Shown here: positions 1-6,395 of the stretch, in pieces | Layout: every line of letters starts with the position of its first letter | How positions within the stretch are numbered: the stretch's first letter is position 1 | Source of the DNA: a virus | DNA length: 29,059 nt | IMG/VR virus record: IMGVR_UViG_3300049216_000585 | Span: 1-29,059 of that record | Strand: one strand, 5' to 3' | Program-made: the position numbers and the translations under genes | The notes under the pieces: model-generated | The model's input: the letters and a program-made list of their open reading frames with translations, nothing else | The model's database searches: none | Told to the model about the DNA's origin: nothing

Positions 1-372
1 TTACGCAGGCTTGCGAGCCAAGCGGTGCGCCGTTTGTAGCAGGGTCTGCCGGTCATTGGGCAGGCACGCTCTATAGAGTCGGAGCAAAGCGAGTTCATCG
101 GCGCTGGCGGCCTGCAAGGGTTCGCGCAATTGGGTGCCGTAAAGTAGGTATTCGACATCAACCTGCAGCACGCGCGCGATGCGCGCCATGTTGCCTCGCA
201 CTTGGCCGGAGCGCCCGGTCTCCCATTGCGCGACGGCGCTGCGTGAAACGCCGACATTTTGAGCCAGGTCGTCTTGTGTCCAGCCGCGTTCACGGCGTGC
301 GGTGCGAATGCGCTCGCCGGCTTCCCGCAATTCTGGGTCGATCGTCTCTGGGTGGGTCTCTCGATTGGTCAT
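1..372 (-). CDS. XRE-family transcriptional repressor (putative phage repressor)
   Basis: This 123-residue protein has a Cro/C1-type helix-turn-helix domain at about residues 18-78. The recognition region reads GWTQDDLAQNVGVSRSAVAQW, followed by VDVEYLLYG. The short C-terminal tail lacks a LexA/CI-type peptidase domain, so RecA-stimulated self-cleavage is not expected. It is transcribed away from the late genes. An AGGAA ribosome-binding site lies upstream of the ATG at 370-372 on the minus strand. A GTTAGA-AAC-TCTAAC palindrome lies in the divergent promoter about 70 bases from its start, so it probably represses the rightward promoter. That regulatory role is inferred; the domain call is secure. 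The stop codon is at the very edge of the window, and the gene looks complete. Confidence 0.88.
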   Translation of the reverse strand: MTNRETHPETIDPELREAGERIRTARRERGWTQDDLAQNVGVSRSAVAQWETGRSGQVRGNMARIARVLQVDVEYLLYGTQLREPLQAASADELALLRLYRACLPNDRQTLLQTAHRLARKPA

Positions 373-430
373 GGGAGGTTCCTATGGCGGGGGCTTCTGC
401 GAAAAAATTCCTAGATCGGAGGATTTCTGA

Positions 431-458
431 TTGACATGTTCGTTAGAAACTCTAACAT
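431..458 (+). promoter_or_regulatory. Rightward promoter for the small HTH gene
   Basis: A perfect -35 consensus TTGACA (431-436) is followed after 16 bases by TAACAT (453-458), a 4-of-6 match to the -10 consensus. Transcription would start near 465, just before the AGGAGAAGAGGG ribosome-binding site of the next gene. The site sits between the divergent repressor and the HTH gene, where a repressor-controlled promoter is expected. Confidence 0.55.
442..456. promoter_or_regulatory. Operator-like palindrome within the promoter
   Basis: GTTAGA-AAC-TCTAAC is a perfect inverted repeat with 6-base arms and a 3-base centre. It lies in the spacer and overlaps the -10 hexamer of the predicted promoter, so a bound dimer would block RNA polymerase. 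The adjacent XRE protein is the obvious candidate ligand. A weaker imperfect pair (AAATTCCT near 406-413 and AGGATTT near 420-426) could be a second site. Confidence 0.5.
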
Positions 459-482
459 ATGGGAACAGAGAGGAGAAGAGGG

Positions 483-788
483 ATGCCGCAAAAACTCATG
501 TGGACCGGGCCGCGAGACATGCAGATTAAACGCATGCGGGCGGATCGTTCGTCTTGGGACGCGATTGCGTTGTCGCTCGGCATTAGCCGAAATGCGGCGA
601 TTGAGCGGGGTCGGCGCATTGGCGCGCGGTTACCACCGCCAGAATTTGTGCCTTTCCAAGAAGATCCTGACCGCCCAGCGCTGCCACCGGGGCACGAAAT
701 TAGCTGGGGCTTGATCACCGCGGGCACCTGTTTGGCAGGGGAACCTTATGTTCCCCCAAAGGGCTACTCTAAGATCAGAGTCCTATAA
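483..788 (+). CDS. Small helix-turn-helix protein, GcrA/AsnC-like
   Basis: This is a 101-residue protein when started at the ATG at 483, which has an excellent ribosome-binding site (GGAGAAGAGGG) directly upstream. An in-frame ATG at 459 lies inside the predicted promoter and is rejected. The N-terminal third has the pattern W-x(4)-RDMQIKRMRAD-x(2)-SWDAIALSLGISRNAAIERGRRIG. This resembles the single helix-turn-helix of GcrA-type cell-cycle regulators and of small phage proteins often labelled AsnC family. It probably binds DNA and may control later phage genes, which is inference. The C-terminal half is proline-rich with no recognised domain. Confidence 0.7.
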   Translation: MPQKLMWTGPRDMQIKRMRADRSSWDAIALSLGISRNAAIERGRRIGARLPPPEFVPFQEDPDRPALPPGHEISWGLITAGTCLAGEPYVPPKGYSKIRVL

Positions 789-866
789 GAACAAACCACG
801 AACATACGTATTGATCAAGCCGTTTCTAGGGCGATTCACGATGCGGGGTCGCGATGCAGGAGGCAG

Positions 867-1349
867 ATGATGCGCGAAGTTTTGGCTCAACAGAACGGTT
901 CAGTAGGGGATCTGCCAAGCGGATTTCTGGATCGGCTGCTTGCTGTGCAACGCCTTGAAGAAGCAGGGCGCACATTGTTGGCACTGCCGTCGAGCGGCTA
1001 CACGACCCGATTTCGCACAGGTTCTTTCGACATTGTTCGATCGGCGCTGGAGAGTTATGGTTGGGGCACGCAACCGATACGGCCGAGCATTCCGCCAGCG
1101 GCACAAATTACGCGTATGGATGAGGCGCTCGGGTGGATATCGCTTGTCCCGCAAGACCGTTACGTCTTACGCCGGGTGGTTGGGGCGCGCGCCCTGGTTA
1201 ATCCACTGACCGAGCGCCATTTGTTTAGCTGGCGGCGGCTTGCGTTGGTGTTAGGTGCCGATCATAAAGCTGTGCAACGCTGGCACGGGTTGGGCATAGA
1301 TATGATTGTGAGTGCGGTCAACGAGCAGCAACTGAAGCGCGCTTCCTGA
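867..1349 (+). CDS. DUF6362-family phage protein
   Basis: This 160-residue protein is preceded by a strong ribosome-binding site (CAGGAGGCAG). It shows the DUF6362 layout: RLEEAGRTLLALPS near residue 30, an ESYGW motif near residue 63, then RMDEALGWISLV near residue 83. The C-terminal part (VNPLTERHLFSWRRLALVLGADHKAVQRWH, split by a loop) looks like a helix-turn-helix. Members are common in alphaproteobacterial prophages just upstream of the terminase genes, as here. The molecular function is not known to me; the C-terminal helix-turn-helix suggests a DNA-binding or packaging-related role. An alternative ATG one codon downstream (870) cannot be excluded. Confidence 0.78.
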   Translation: MMREVLAQQNGSVGDLPSGFLDRLLAVQRLEEAGRTLLALPSSGYTTRFRTGSFDIVRSALESYGWGTQPIRPSIPPAAQITRMDEALGWISLVPQDRYVLRRVVGARALVNPLTERHLFSWRRLALVLGADHKAVQRWHGLGIDMIVSAVNEQQLKRAS

Positions 1350-1361
1350 AGCGAGTTGAAT

Positions 1362-2042
1362 TTACAGACGTGTGAGCGTAACGCGTGCAATGCCACGATC
1401 CAATATTCCTAACTCACGCGCTGCGCGTTTCGACAAGTCAATCACCCGTTTTTTGGTGCCCTGCCGATCGTTGATCGTTACGACAACAGATGTATTGCTG
1501 CCCTGCAATGTCACCCTCAGGCGTGTGCCCATCGGGAGCCAGGGTGACGCTGCGGTCATAGCGTTTTCGTCGAACGGCACGCCACTGCTGGTGCTTTTAT
1601 TATATTTATCAGCGCTATACCATGAAGCGACTCCACGCCCGACAACGTCACCTTCGGTGGTTGTGTCAGCCGCTATCTTTTGCGGTTGCATATCAGACAA
1701 GCTTCTATCTCCTAGGTTGTCACCATCGGGAGTTTTTCTAGATGCCCGCAATGCAACGCGCGCGTTCCGTCTTATTTTGGCGGAGCGCCGGGGTGGGGCG
1801 GATGAATGCGTTGCTGAATGTGCCTCTGTTCTTCGATGCGAAAAGGGCACAGCACTATCGTTCGCGTGCGACGGTTTCGTCGTGTCTGACGAAGCTGCGT
1901 AAGCGGGTGCAGTGCTCAACAAGAATGTTGCGACAATTCCATGGAACAAACGACGACCAAAACGAGTATCTCGCAGCCGTCGCCGATACTGGAATGCAGT
2001 TGCGCTATCACCAAAGATTGTCTTCCTAGTCTGAACGAGCAT
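1362..2042 (-). CDS. RlpA-like secreted double-psi beta-barrel protein
   Basis: This 226-residue protein starts at the ATG at 2040-2042 (minus strand), with AAGGGG six bases upstream. A TTG one codon further out (2045) is a less likely start. A basic N-region and a hydrophobic segment (HGIVATFLLSTAPAYA, about residues 34-49) form a signal peptide with an Ala-x-Ala cleavage site, so the product is exported. There is no lipobox cysteine, unlike many RlpA proteins. After a low-complexity linker comes the double-psi beta-barrel (about residues 139-226) with GVASWYSADKYNKSTSSGVPF, AASPWLPMGTRLRV, INDRQG and VIDLSKRAARELG, matching RlpA. RlpA cleaves denuded peptidoglycan glycan strands or helps cell separation. 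It lies opposite to all late genes and could be a lysogenic-conversion or lysis-related gene. No SPOR domain is present. Confidence 0.8.
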   Translation of the reverse strand: MLVQTRKTIFGDSATAFQYRRRLRDTRFGRRLFHGIVATFLLSTAPAYAASSDTTKPSHANDSAVPFSHRRTEAHSATHSSAPPRRSAKIRRNARVALRASRKTPDGDNLGDRSLSDMQPQKIAADTTTEGDVVGRGVASWYSADKYNKSTSSGVPFDENAMTAASPWLPMGTRLRVTLQGSNTSVVVTINDRQGTKKRVIDLSKRAARELGILDRGIARVTLTRL

Positions 2043-2558
2043 CAAAACCCCTTTTTAAGGCCTGACTGACCGGCTAGTACGGACGCCGAGAAACATAAAA
2101 CCCAACGTGAACGCGAAGATCAAGCCCCTAGGCTGAGGATTTTCGTAACGGCAATTACAAATGGCTGCCCAAAATCGCAAACACCATAAAAATTTCTCTG
2201 CATCATTTCCAAACTTTCCTGATTCTATCAATGAATTTCTCCATAAAAATTTCGATGTGACTTCGGAACGTTTCGTGGCCGAGTAGAATTTAGAATTCGT
2301 GCTTGCGGACTTTCGAACCACCGTCTTTATGGTTTTGTTGCGTCGCAGTAGGCCGCGTATGCACGTGCTAGGGGAACATCCTTCAGAACCTTCTAGACAG
2401 TCATGTCAGCGTGTTTACGGGATACCGATAAGAAAATTATCCGCTTTATGAAAATAACCCTTCCCATACGCCCCAAATAATCCTATGTTTCTGGTTATGA
2501 TGACGCGATATACGCTGCGGCGCTCTGCGGCGCGCCAGATGAGACGGACCGCAATCCC
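2043..2558. other. About 0.5 kb AT-richer region without a convincing gene
   Basis: The region lies between the RlpA-like gene and the terminase genes. It has an 88-codon minus-strand frame (2055-2321) without a convincing ribosome-binding site or recognisable sequence, which I do not call. It contains two copies of CCATAAAAATTTC (2184-2196 and 2241-2253). A promoter for the late operon is expected here, but I could not identify one with confidence. No tRNA-like or attachment-site structure was seen. Confidence 0.5.
2184..2253. repeat. Pair of 13-base direct repeats (CCATAAAAATTTC)
   Basis: Identical copies occupy 2184-2196 and 2241-2253, 57 bases apart from start to start, in the non-coding stretch before the late operon. 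The spacing and AT-rich content would suit a binding site for a regulator or a bent-DNA element. No function is demonstrated. Confidence 0.5.
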
Positions 2559-2825
2559 ATGAGCGATGAAGATGTCCCGTCTACGCCGCTTTCCTTATTG
2601 CTAAGAGCTATGCGCGAAAAATGGATCGCCGGAGACCGCGATGCAGCCGCGGAATTGGCCCGTGCGGCGGCGCCCTACATTCATGCCCGTCAGGCCGCGA
2701 TCCGATCCGCCACCGAAAAATTGAAGGAAGTGCACCGTCTCAACGATGCAGAGCTCACACGACTCTTGGCTCTCTTTGCAGCAAGAGAGCCAGCTCCGGA
2801 GTCGGATAAGATCGTCAATAGCTGA
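2559..2825 (+). CDS. Putative small terminase subunit
   Basis: This 88-residue protein lies immediately before the large terminase. The stretch PLSLLLRAMREKWI followed by AAELARAAAPYIHARQAAI matches a pattern I associate with small terminase-like proteins of alphaproteobacterial phages (PL-x-LL-x-VMR, then AAPY-x-HPR-x-A). The C-terminal half (TEKLKEVHRLNDAELTRLLALF) is helical and probably mediates oligomerisation. Small terminases recognise the packaging site and load the large subunit. The gene overlaps the large terminase reading frame by about 80 bases, suggesting translational coupling. The call rests on position plus the short motif. Confidence 0.6.
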   Translation: MSDEDVPSTPLSLLLRAMREKWIAGDRDAAAELARAAAPYIHARQAAIRSATEKLKEVHRLNDAELTRLLALFAAREPAPESDKIVNS

Positions 2826-4161
2826 TTGGGCTCGGTTTGCCCTATCTCCAGTTGGGTTAAAGCCAGCGAAACACCACCTTAAATTGATTGGCGAGCTTGA
2901 GGCCGTCAGTCGCGGCGAGGTTGACCGACTGCTCGTGCTGATGCCACCAGGGGCTGCAAAATCAACCTATGCGTCAGTCCTGTTTCCGGCATGGTGGTTT
3001 ACGCAGCACCCAACCAGTTCAGTGCTCGGCGCATCGCACACTGCCGATCTCGCCGCCCATTTTTCCAGGCAAATTCGCAACCTTGTTGCCGAGCATGGAC
3101 CACGACTAGGGTACGAGTTGGCGCCTGATCTACGAACGGCAGCGAGTTGGCGCACCACAGAAGGTGGCAGCTACCATAGTGCCGGTGTGCGCGGCCCTAT
3201 CGTTGGACGCCGAGCCGATCTGGTTATTATCGATGACCCGCTGAAGTCCCAAGCGGAGGCAGATAGCCCAGCACAGCGCGATCATGTCTGGGCATGGTAC
3301 CGGTCCGATCTCATTCCGCGGTTAAAGCCACGCGGGCGCGTCGTCGTTATCATGACGCGTTGGCACGAAGACGATTTGGGTGGACGCTTGCTACAGGGCA
3401 ACGAGCCATGGCGCAGCCTATGTCTTCCGGCCATCGCCGGAGATGCAGACCCTCTGGGCCGAATGCCAGGGGAAGCGCTCTGGCCAGATTGGGAAGACGC
3501 GGCGGCACTGCTTCGTAAACGGGAGGCTATTGGCGAACGTGCCTGGTCTGCGCTGTTTCAGCAAAACCCAAAACCCTTGCTGTCTGGCATATTCCGGATC
3601 GACCGCATAGGTGTGATGGAGTTGGAGCCAGTCGCCGACGGTGAGGTGGTTCGCGCGTGGGATTTGGCTGCGACGGGCTCCACAGGTGGAAAAGACCCCG
3701 ACTGGACCGTTGGGTTAAAGCTTATGCGCACCGGCTCGGGGCATTTTGTGGTGTTGGATATTCATCGCTTACGCGGTGGTCCGCATGAGGTTGAGGCCGC
3801 TATCGTTGCAGCGGCAAAACTAGATGGTATGAGCGTGCCGGTTGGATTGCCGCAGGACCCTGGGCAGGCAGGGCGCGCGCAAGTGCTGTATCTCACGCGA
3901 AAACTGGCAGGGCACCAAGTGATTTCATCGCCCGAGAGCGGCGCGAAAGAAACGAGGGCTATGCCGGTTGCATCGCAATGCGGGGCCGGCAACCTCTCCA
4001 TCGTACGTGCCCGCTGGAACACGGCGTTTCTCGATGAGTTGCAAGGTTTTCCAGCAGGTAACAAAGATGACCAGGTGGATGCACTCAGCCGGGCATTCGC
4101 GATGTTAACGGCAAGCGGCACGCCTGCTCGAACGATACGTCTGCCAATCCTGGCGCGATAA
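2746..4161 (+). CDS. terL: Phage terminase large subunit
   Basis: This 471-residue packaging motor ATPase and nuclease pumps DNA into the prohead through the portal and cuts the concatemer. The ATPase domain has a deviant Walker A (MPPGAAKST, residues 66-74), Walker B (LVIIDDP, 159-165) and the coupling motif MTRWHEDDLGGRL (203-215). The nuclease domain shows the expected acidic residues at D306 (AWDLA), D371 (PQDPG) and D441/D442/D445 (NKDDQVDALSRAF). This arrangement fits the psiM2 ORF9-like large terminase group (TIGR01630). The ATG at 2746 has no strong ribosome-binding site and overlaps the upstream gene by 80 bases. A TTG at 2776 is an alternative, so the exact N-terminus is uncertain while the function is clear. 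Confidence 0.96.
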   Translation: MQSSHDSWLSLQQESQLRSRIRSSIADWARFALSPVGLKPAKHHLKLIGELEAVSRGEVDRLLVLMPPGAAKSTYASVLFPAWWFTQHPTSSVLGASHTADLAAHFSRQIRNLVAEHGPRLGYELAPDLRTAASWRTTEGGSYHSAGVRGPIVGRRADLVIIDDPLKSQAEADSPAQRDHVWAWYRSDLIPRLKPRGRVVVIMTRWHEDDLGGRLLQGNEPWRSLCLPAIAGDADPLGRMPGEALWPDWEDAAALLRKREAIGERAWSALFQQNPKPLLSGIFRIDRIGVMELEPVADGEVVRAWDLAATGSTGGKDPDWTVGLKLMRTGSGHFVVLDIHRLRGGPHEVEAAIVAAAKLDGMSVPVGLPQDPGQAGRAQVLYLTRKLAGHQVISSPESGAKETRAMPVASQCGAGNLSIVRARWNTAFLDELQGFPAGNKDDQVDALSRAFAMLTASGTPARTIRLPILAR

Positions 4162-4173
4162 GACGGAGGCGGC

Positions 4174-5610
4174 ATGTTTGGTAGCATAACCGATCGAATT
4201 CCGCGCGACCGAGACTACCCTAATCGTGTCTGGCATCTCGACTGCCTGAGGCGGGTGCTGAACGGAACACTTTATGATGTACTCCCGTTCCAATTTCATC
4301 AAGAACGCAAAGGCATAAACGGTGATGGGGACTACATCCCCATTGCTGAGCGGCGCCCCTCCATTCGATACGGGCTTTGCCGAATGGTGGTTGAAGACAG
4401 TGTGGCGCTGTTGTTTGGTGAGGGGCGGTTTCCGACGATCGATGCAAATGATCCGCCGACCAGCAAGATTATTGCTGACATTGTGAAGGAGACCCTGCTC
4501 AATCGTGTTATGCTGGAGGCGGCACTACGCGGTTCGGTCGGCTCAGTTGTCATTCTTCTTCAGGTTTTCCGTGGTCGGCTATTCTTTGAGGTTATGGACA
4601 CTCTCTATCTCACGCCGGAATGGCAGCGGGAGGCACCCGACACTCTTCAGCAAGTCACGGAGCGCCGGAAAGTCAGTGGCGCCTTGTTACGTGACCAAGG
4701 CTATGACGTTGATGATGACATGCTCAATGCCGATTTTTGGTTTGTGCGGCAGTGGGATTCCGAGATGGAGACGTGGTTCCTGCCTTGGCGTGTGGGCGAT
4801 ATGGCAAACCCTATGCGCAAAGACTCGAACCGCTCGGTTGCCCATCATCTCGGCTTTGTTCCGATGGTTTGGATCCGTAACCTACCGGGTGGTGAGGCGC
4901 CCGATGGTTCCTCTACATTCCGTCCAGCCGTAGATACCAGTGTCGAGATTGACTACCAGCTTTCGCAAGCCGGCCGCGGCCTCAAATACAGTTCAGACCC
5001 AACCTTATTGCTGAAAGAACCGGCCACCTCAGATGCCAGTCTTGTTCGTTCGGGCAGCAGCGCCATCGTGGTGAGTGCAGATGGCGACGCCAAGATGCTA
5101 GAGATCAGCGGCACAGCTTCATCGGCGGTCATCGATTATGTTCGCGCTCTGCGGGAGATGGCTCTGGAAAGCATACATGGAAACCGTAGCAGTGCGGATC
5201 GTGTGTCTGCCGCTCAGTCTGGTCGTGCCATGGAATTATTATTTGCGCCGCTCATCAGTCTCGCTGACAATCTGCGTGTGAGTTACGGCGAGGATGCATT
5301 ATTGAAGTTGATGCGCATGGTTGTGCTGGCCTCGCATCGTTACCCCATCAAGGTATTTGGTCAGCCGATTAAGCCTTTGCCATTAGACACGCGCTTGTCG
5401 TTAAAGTGGGGGCCGTGGTTTAGCCTCACTCTGGCGGACAAGATGCAGCAAGCACAGGCGGTTTCGACAGCTATGGCTGCTGGTGTTATGAGTCGCGAAA
5501 CGGCAGTGAAAGAGCTCGCTTCTATCTACGACGTTGAAGACGTCGAATTAGAACTAAAACGGATTGAAGCTGAGCAAAAAGCTATGCCGCAAGAAACGAA
5601 ACCCAAGTGA
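4174..5610 (+). CDS. Phage portal protein (SPP1 gp6-like)
   Basis: This 478-residue protein starts 12 bases after the terminase stop with a good ribosome-binding site (GACGGAGGCGGC). Portal rings of 12 subunits form the DNA channel at one capsid vertex and the docking site for terminase and neck. Features of the SPP1 gp6-like group include the N-terminal RRPSIRYGLCRMVVEDSVALLFGEG and VMLEAALRGSVGSVVILLQV. There is also a central VDTSVEIDYQLSQAGRGLKYSSDPTLLL, a stretch containing DYVRALREMALESIHGNRSSADR, and the helical C-terminal DKMQQAQAVSTAM. Strings longer than 20 residues here are read across neighbouring segments. Order terminase-portal-scaffold-capsid supports the call. Confidence 0.88.
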   Translation: MFGSITDRIPRDRDYPNRVWHLDCLRRVLNGTLYDVLPFQFHQERKGINGDGDYIPIAERRPSIRYGLCRMVVEDSVALLFGEGRFPTIDANDPPTSKIIADIVKETLLNRVMLEAALRGSVGSVVILLQVFRGRLFFEVMDTLYLTPEWQREAPDTLQQVTERRKVSGALLRDQGYDVDDDMLNADFWFVRQWDSEMETWFLPWRVGDMANPMRKDSNRSVAHHLGFVPMVWIRNLPGGEAPDGSSTFRPAVDTSVEIDYQLSQAGRGLKYSSDPTLLLKEPATSDASLVRSGSSAIVVSADGDAKMLEISGTASSAVIDYVRALREMALESIHGNRSSADRVSAAQSGRAMELLFAPLISLADNLRVSYGEDALLKLMRMVVLASHRYPIKVFGQPIKPLPLDTRLSLKWGPWFSLTLADKMQQAQAVSTAMAAGVMSRETAVKELASIYDVEDVELELKRIEAEQKAMPQETKPK

Positions 5611-5646
5611 GTTTGAGGCAACCATTCCTAGACCGCTCTCTCTCTT

Positions 5647-5671
5647 AAGGCGGATTATTTCTACCCGCCTT
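5647..5671. other. Hairpin between portal and scaffold genes
   Basis: AAGGCGG (5647-5653) and CCGCCTT (5665-5671) form a perfect 7-bp stem with an 11-base loop, flanked upstream by a CT-rich run. Without a clear T-tract downstream on the plus strand it is a weak terminator. It could stabilise or process the message between portal and scaffold/capsid genes. Confidence 0.4.
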
Positions 5672-5727
5672 TCAAAAAGAACCATCCCCTTCTCGCACGT
5701 GACAGATGCAAACTTCGGGAGACCCTG

Positions 5728-6246
5728 ATGTCTGATATAATTGAAACCACTCAAGACTTGCTTGACCCGGAAGCCCTGGTTGAAGTGACGCCGACCCGCG
5801 AGCCCACGCCTTACGAGAAGAAGCTGCGGACAGAAGCGCGGCAACATCGCATGCGCGCGCAAGAGGCCGAGCGCCATCGGGATGAAGCTGTGGCAAAAGC
5901 CATAAAAGAAGCCGAGAGCAAGGTGGCGGACATTCAGTCTTCTGCAAATCAACGTATCGTCCGCGCCGAACTGAAGGCGCATGCTGTTAAGGCCGGCATC
6001 GTCGATCTTGACGGGTTGAAACTCCTGGATATCGACAAAATAAAAATGAATGCCGAGGGTGAGGTTGAAGGCGCCGAAGAGGTCATTAGCAATCTGCGCA
6101 CCGCCAAGCCCTGGTTGTTCGGACAGAACTCCAGCAGCAGCAGCGCCAAGCCCCCTGCTGAACAAAACATCAAACCGAAAAATGCTAAGGACATGTCGCA
6201 AGAGGAGTGGCGCGCTGCGCGTGCTGAGGTCATGCGGCGTCGCTAG
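5728..6246 (+). CDS. Capsid scaffolding protein (GP20-like)
   Basis: This 172-residue, highly charged helical protein starts at ATG 5728 with GGGAGACC upstream. Residues 25-80 (EKKLRTEARQHRMRAQEAER and following) form a coiled coil. They are followed by RAELKAHAVKAGIVDLDGLKLL and a segment ending in AKPWLFG, then a low-complexity serine/proline linker and a basic C-terminus (EEWRAARAEVMRRR). This layout is typical of the phage minor structural GP20/scaffold family, in which the basic tail contacts the coat protein. It is located directly before the major capsid gene. No separate prohead protease was found, so the scaffold may be released intact or cut by an unrecognised enzyme. Confidence 0.8.
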   Translation: MSDIIETTQDLLDPEALVEVTPTREPTPYEKKLRTEARQHRMRAQEAERHRDEAVAKAIKEAESKVADIQSSANQRIVRAELKAHAVKAGIVDLDGLKLLDIDKIKMNAEGEVEGAEEVISNLRTAKPWLFGQNSSSSSAKPPAEQNIKPKNAKDMSQEEWRAARAEVMRRR

Positions 6247-6322
6247 CAAATCAGTCGCTCGGGGTGGTGTGAAACGCAAATTCCATTGACCTCAACGCGA
6301 AAGAAAGACGAAACCAGCCGAC

Positions 6323-6336
6323 CCGGGTGACCGGGA
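6323..6336 (+). promoter_or_regulatory. GNRA-capped hairpin in the capsid leader
   Basis: CCCGG-GTGA-CCGGG gives a 5-bp G/C stem closed by a GTGA (GNRA) tetraloop, about 60 bases before the capsid start codon. Such a stable element could protect the capsid message 5' end or set translation level. Function is inferred from position only. Confidence 0.4.
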
Positions 6337-6370
6337 TATTTTCAGCCTATCGGGGCCAGACGCCCAGGGG

Positions 6371-6388
6371 CTCTCTGTCATGAGAGGG
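6371..6388 (+). promoter_or_regulatory. Hairpin overlapping the capsid ribosome-binding site
   Basis: CTCTCTGTCATGAGAGGG contains a CTCTC/GAGAG stem (6371-6375 with 6382-6386) with loop TGTCAT. The 3' arm GAGAGGG is the Shine-Dalgarno sequence of the major capsid gene (ATG at 6396). Pairing would compete with ribosome binding, so it may tune capsid translation. Confidence 0.4.
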
Positions 6389-6395
6389 AACCCGT

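Noticed and set aside
1340-1353. Small hairpin between the convergent DUF6362 and RlpA-like genes as a terminator
   Set aside because: The 5-bp stem CGCTT/AAGCG has no T-tract on either side and overlaps the coding end; too weak to call.
2055-2321. 88-codon minus-strand frame in the non-coding stretch
   Set aside because: No convincing ribosome-binding site, unnatural composition and no recognisable motif.
2043-2558. Possible tRNA or attachment site
   Set aside because: No cloverleaf, CCA-ended T-arm sequence or repeat shared with the other window end was found; no integrase is present.
5554-6279. 241-codon antisense frame opposite the scaffold gene
   Set aside because: It covers portal end, leader and scaffold without a plausible start signal; the plus strand has a clear scaffold protein there.
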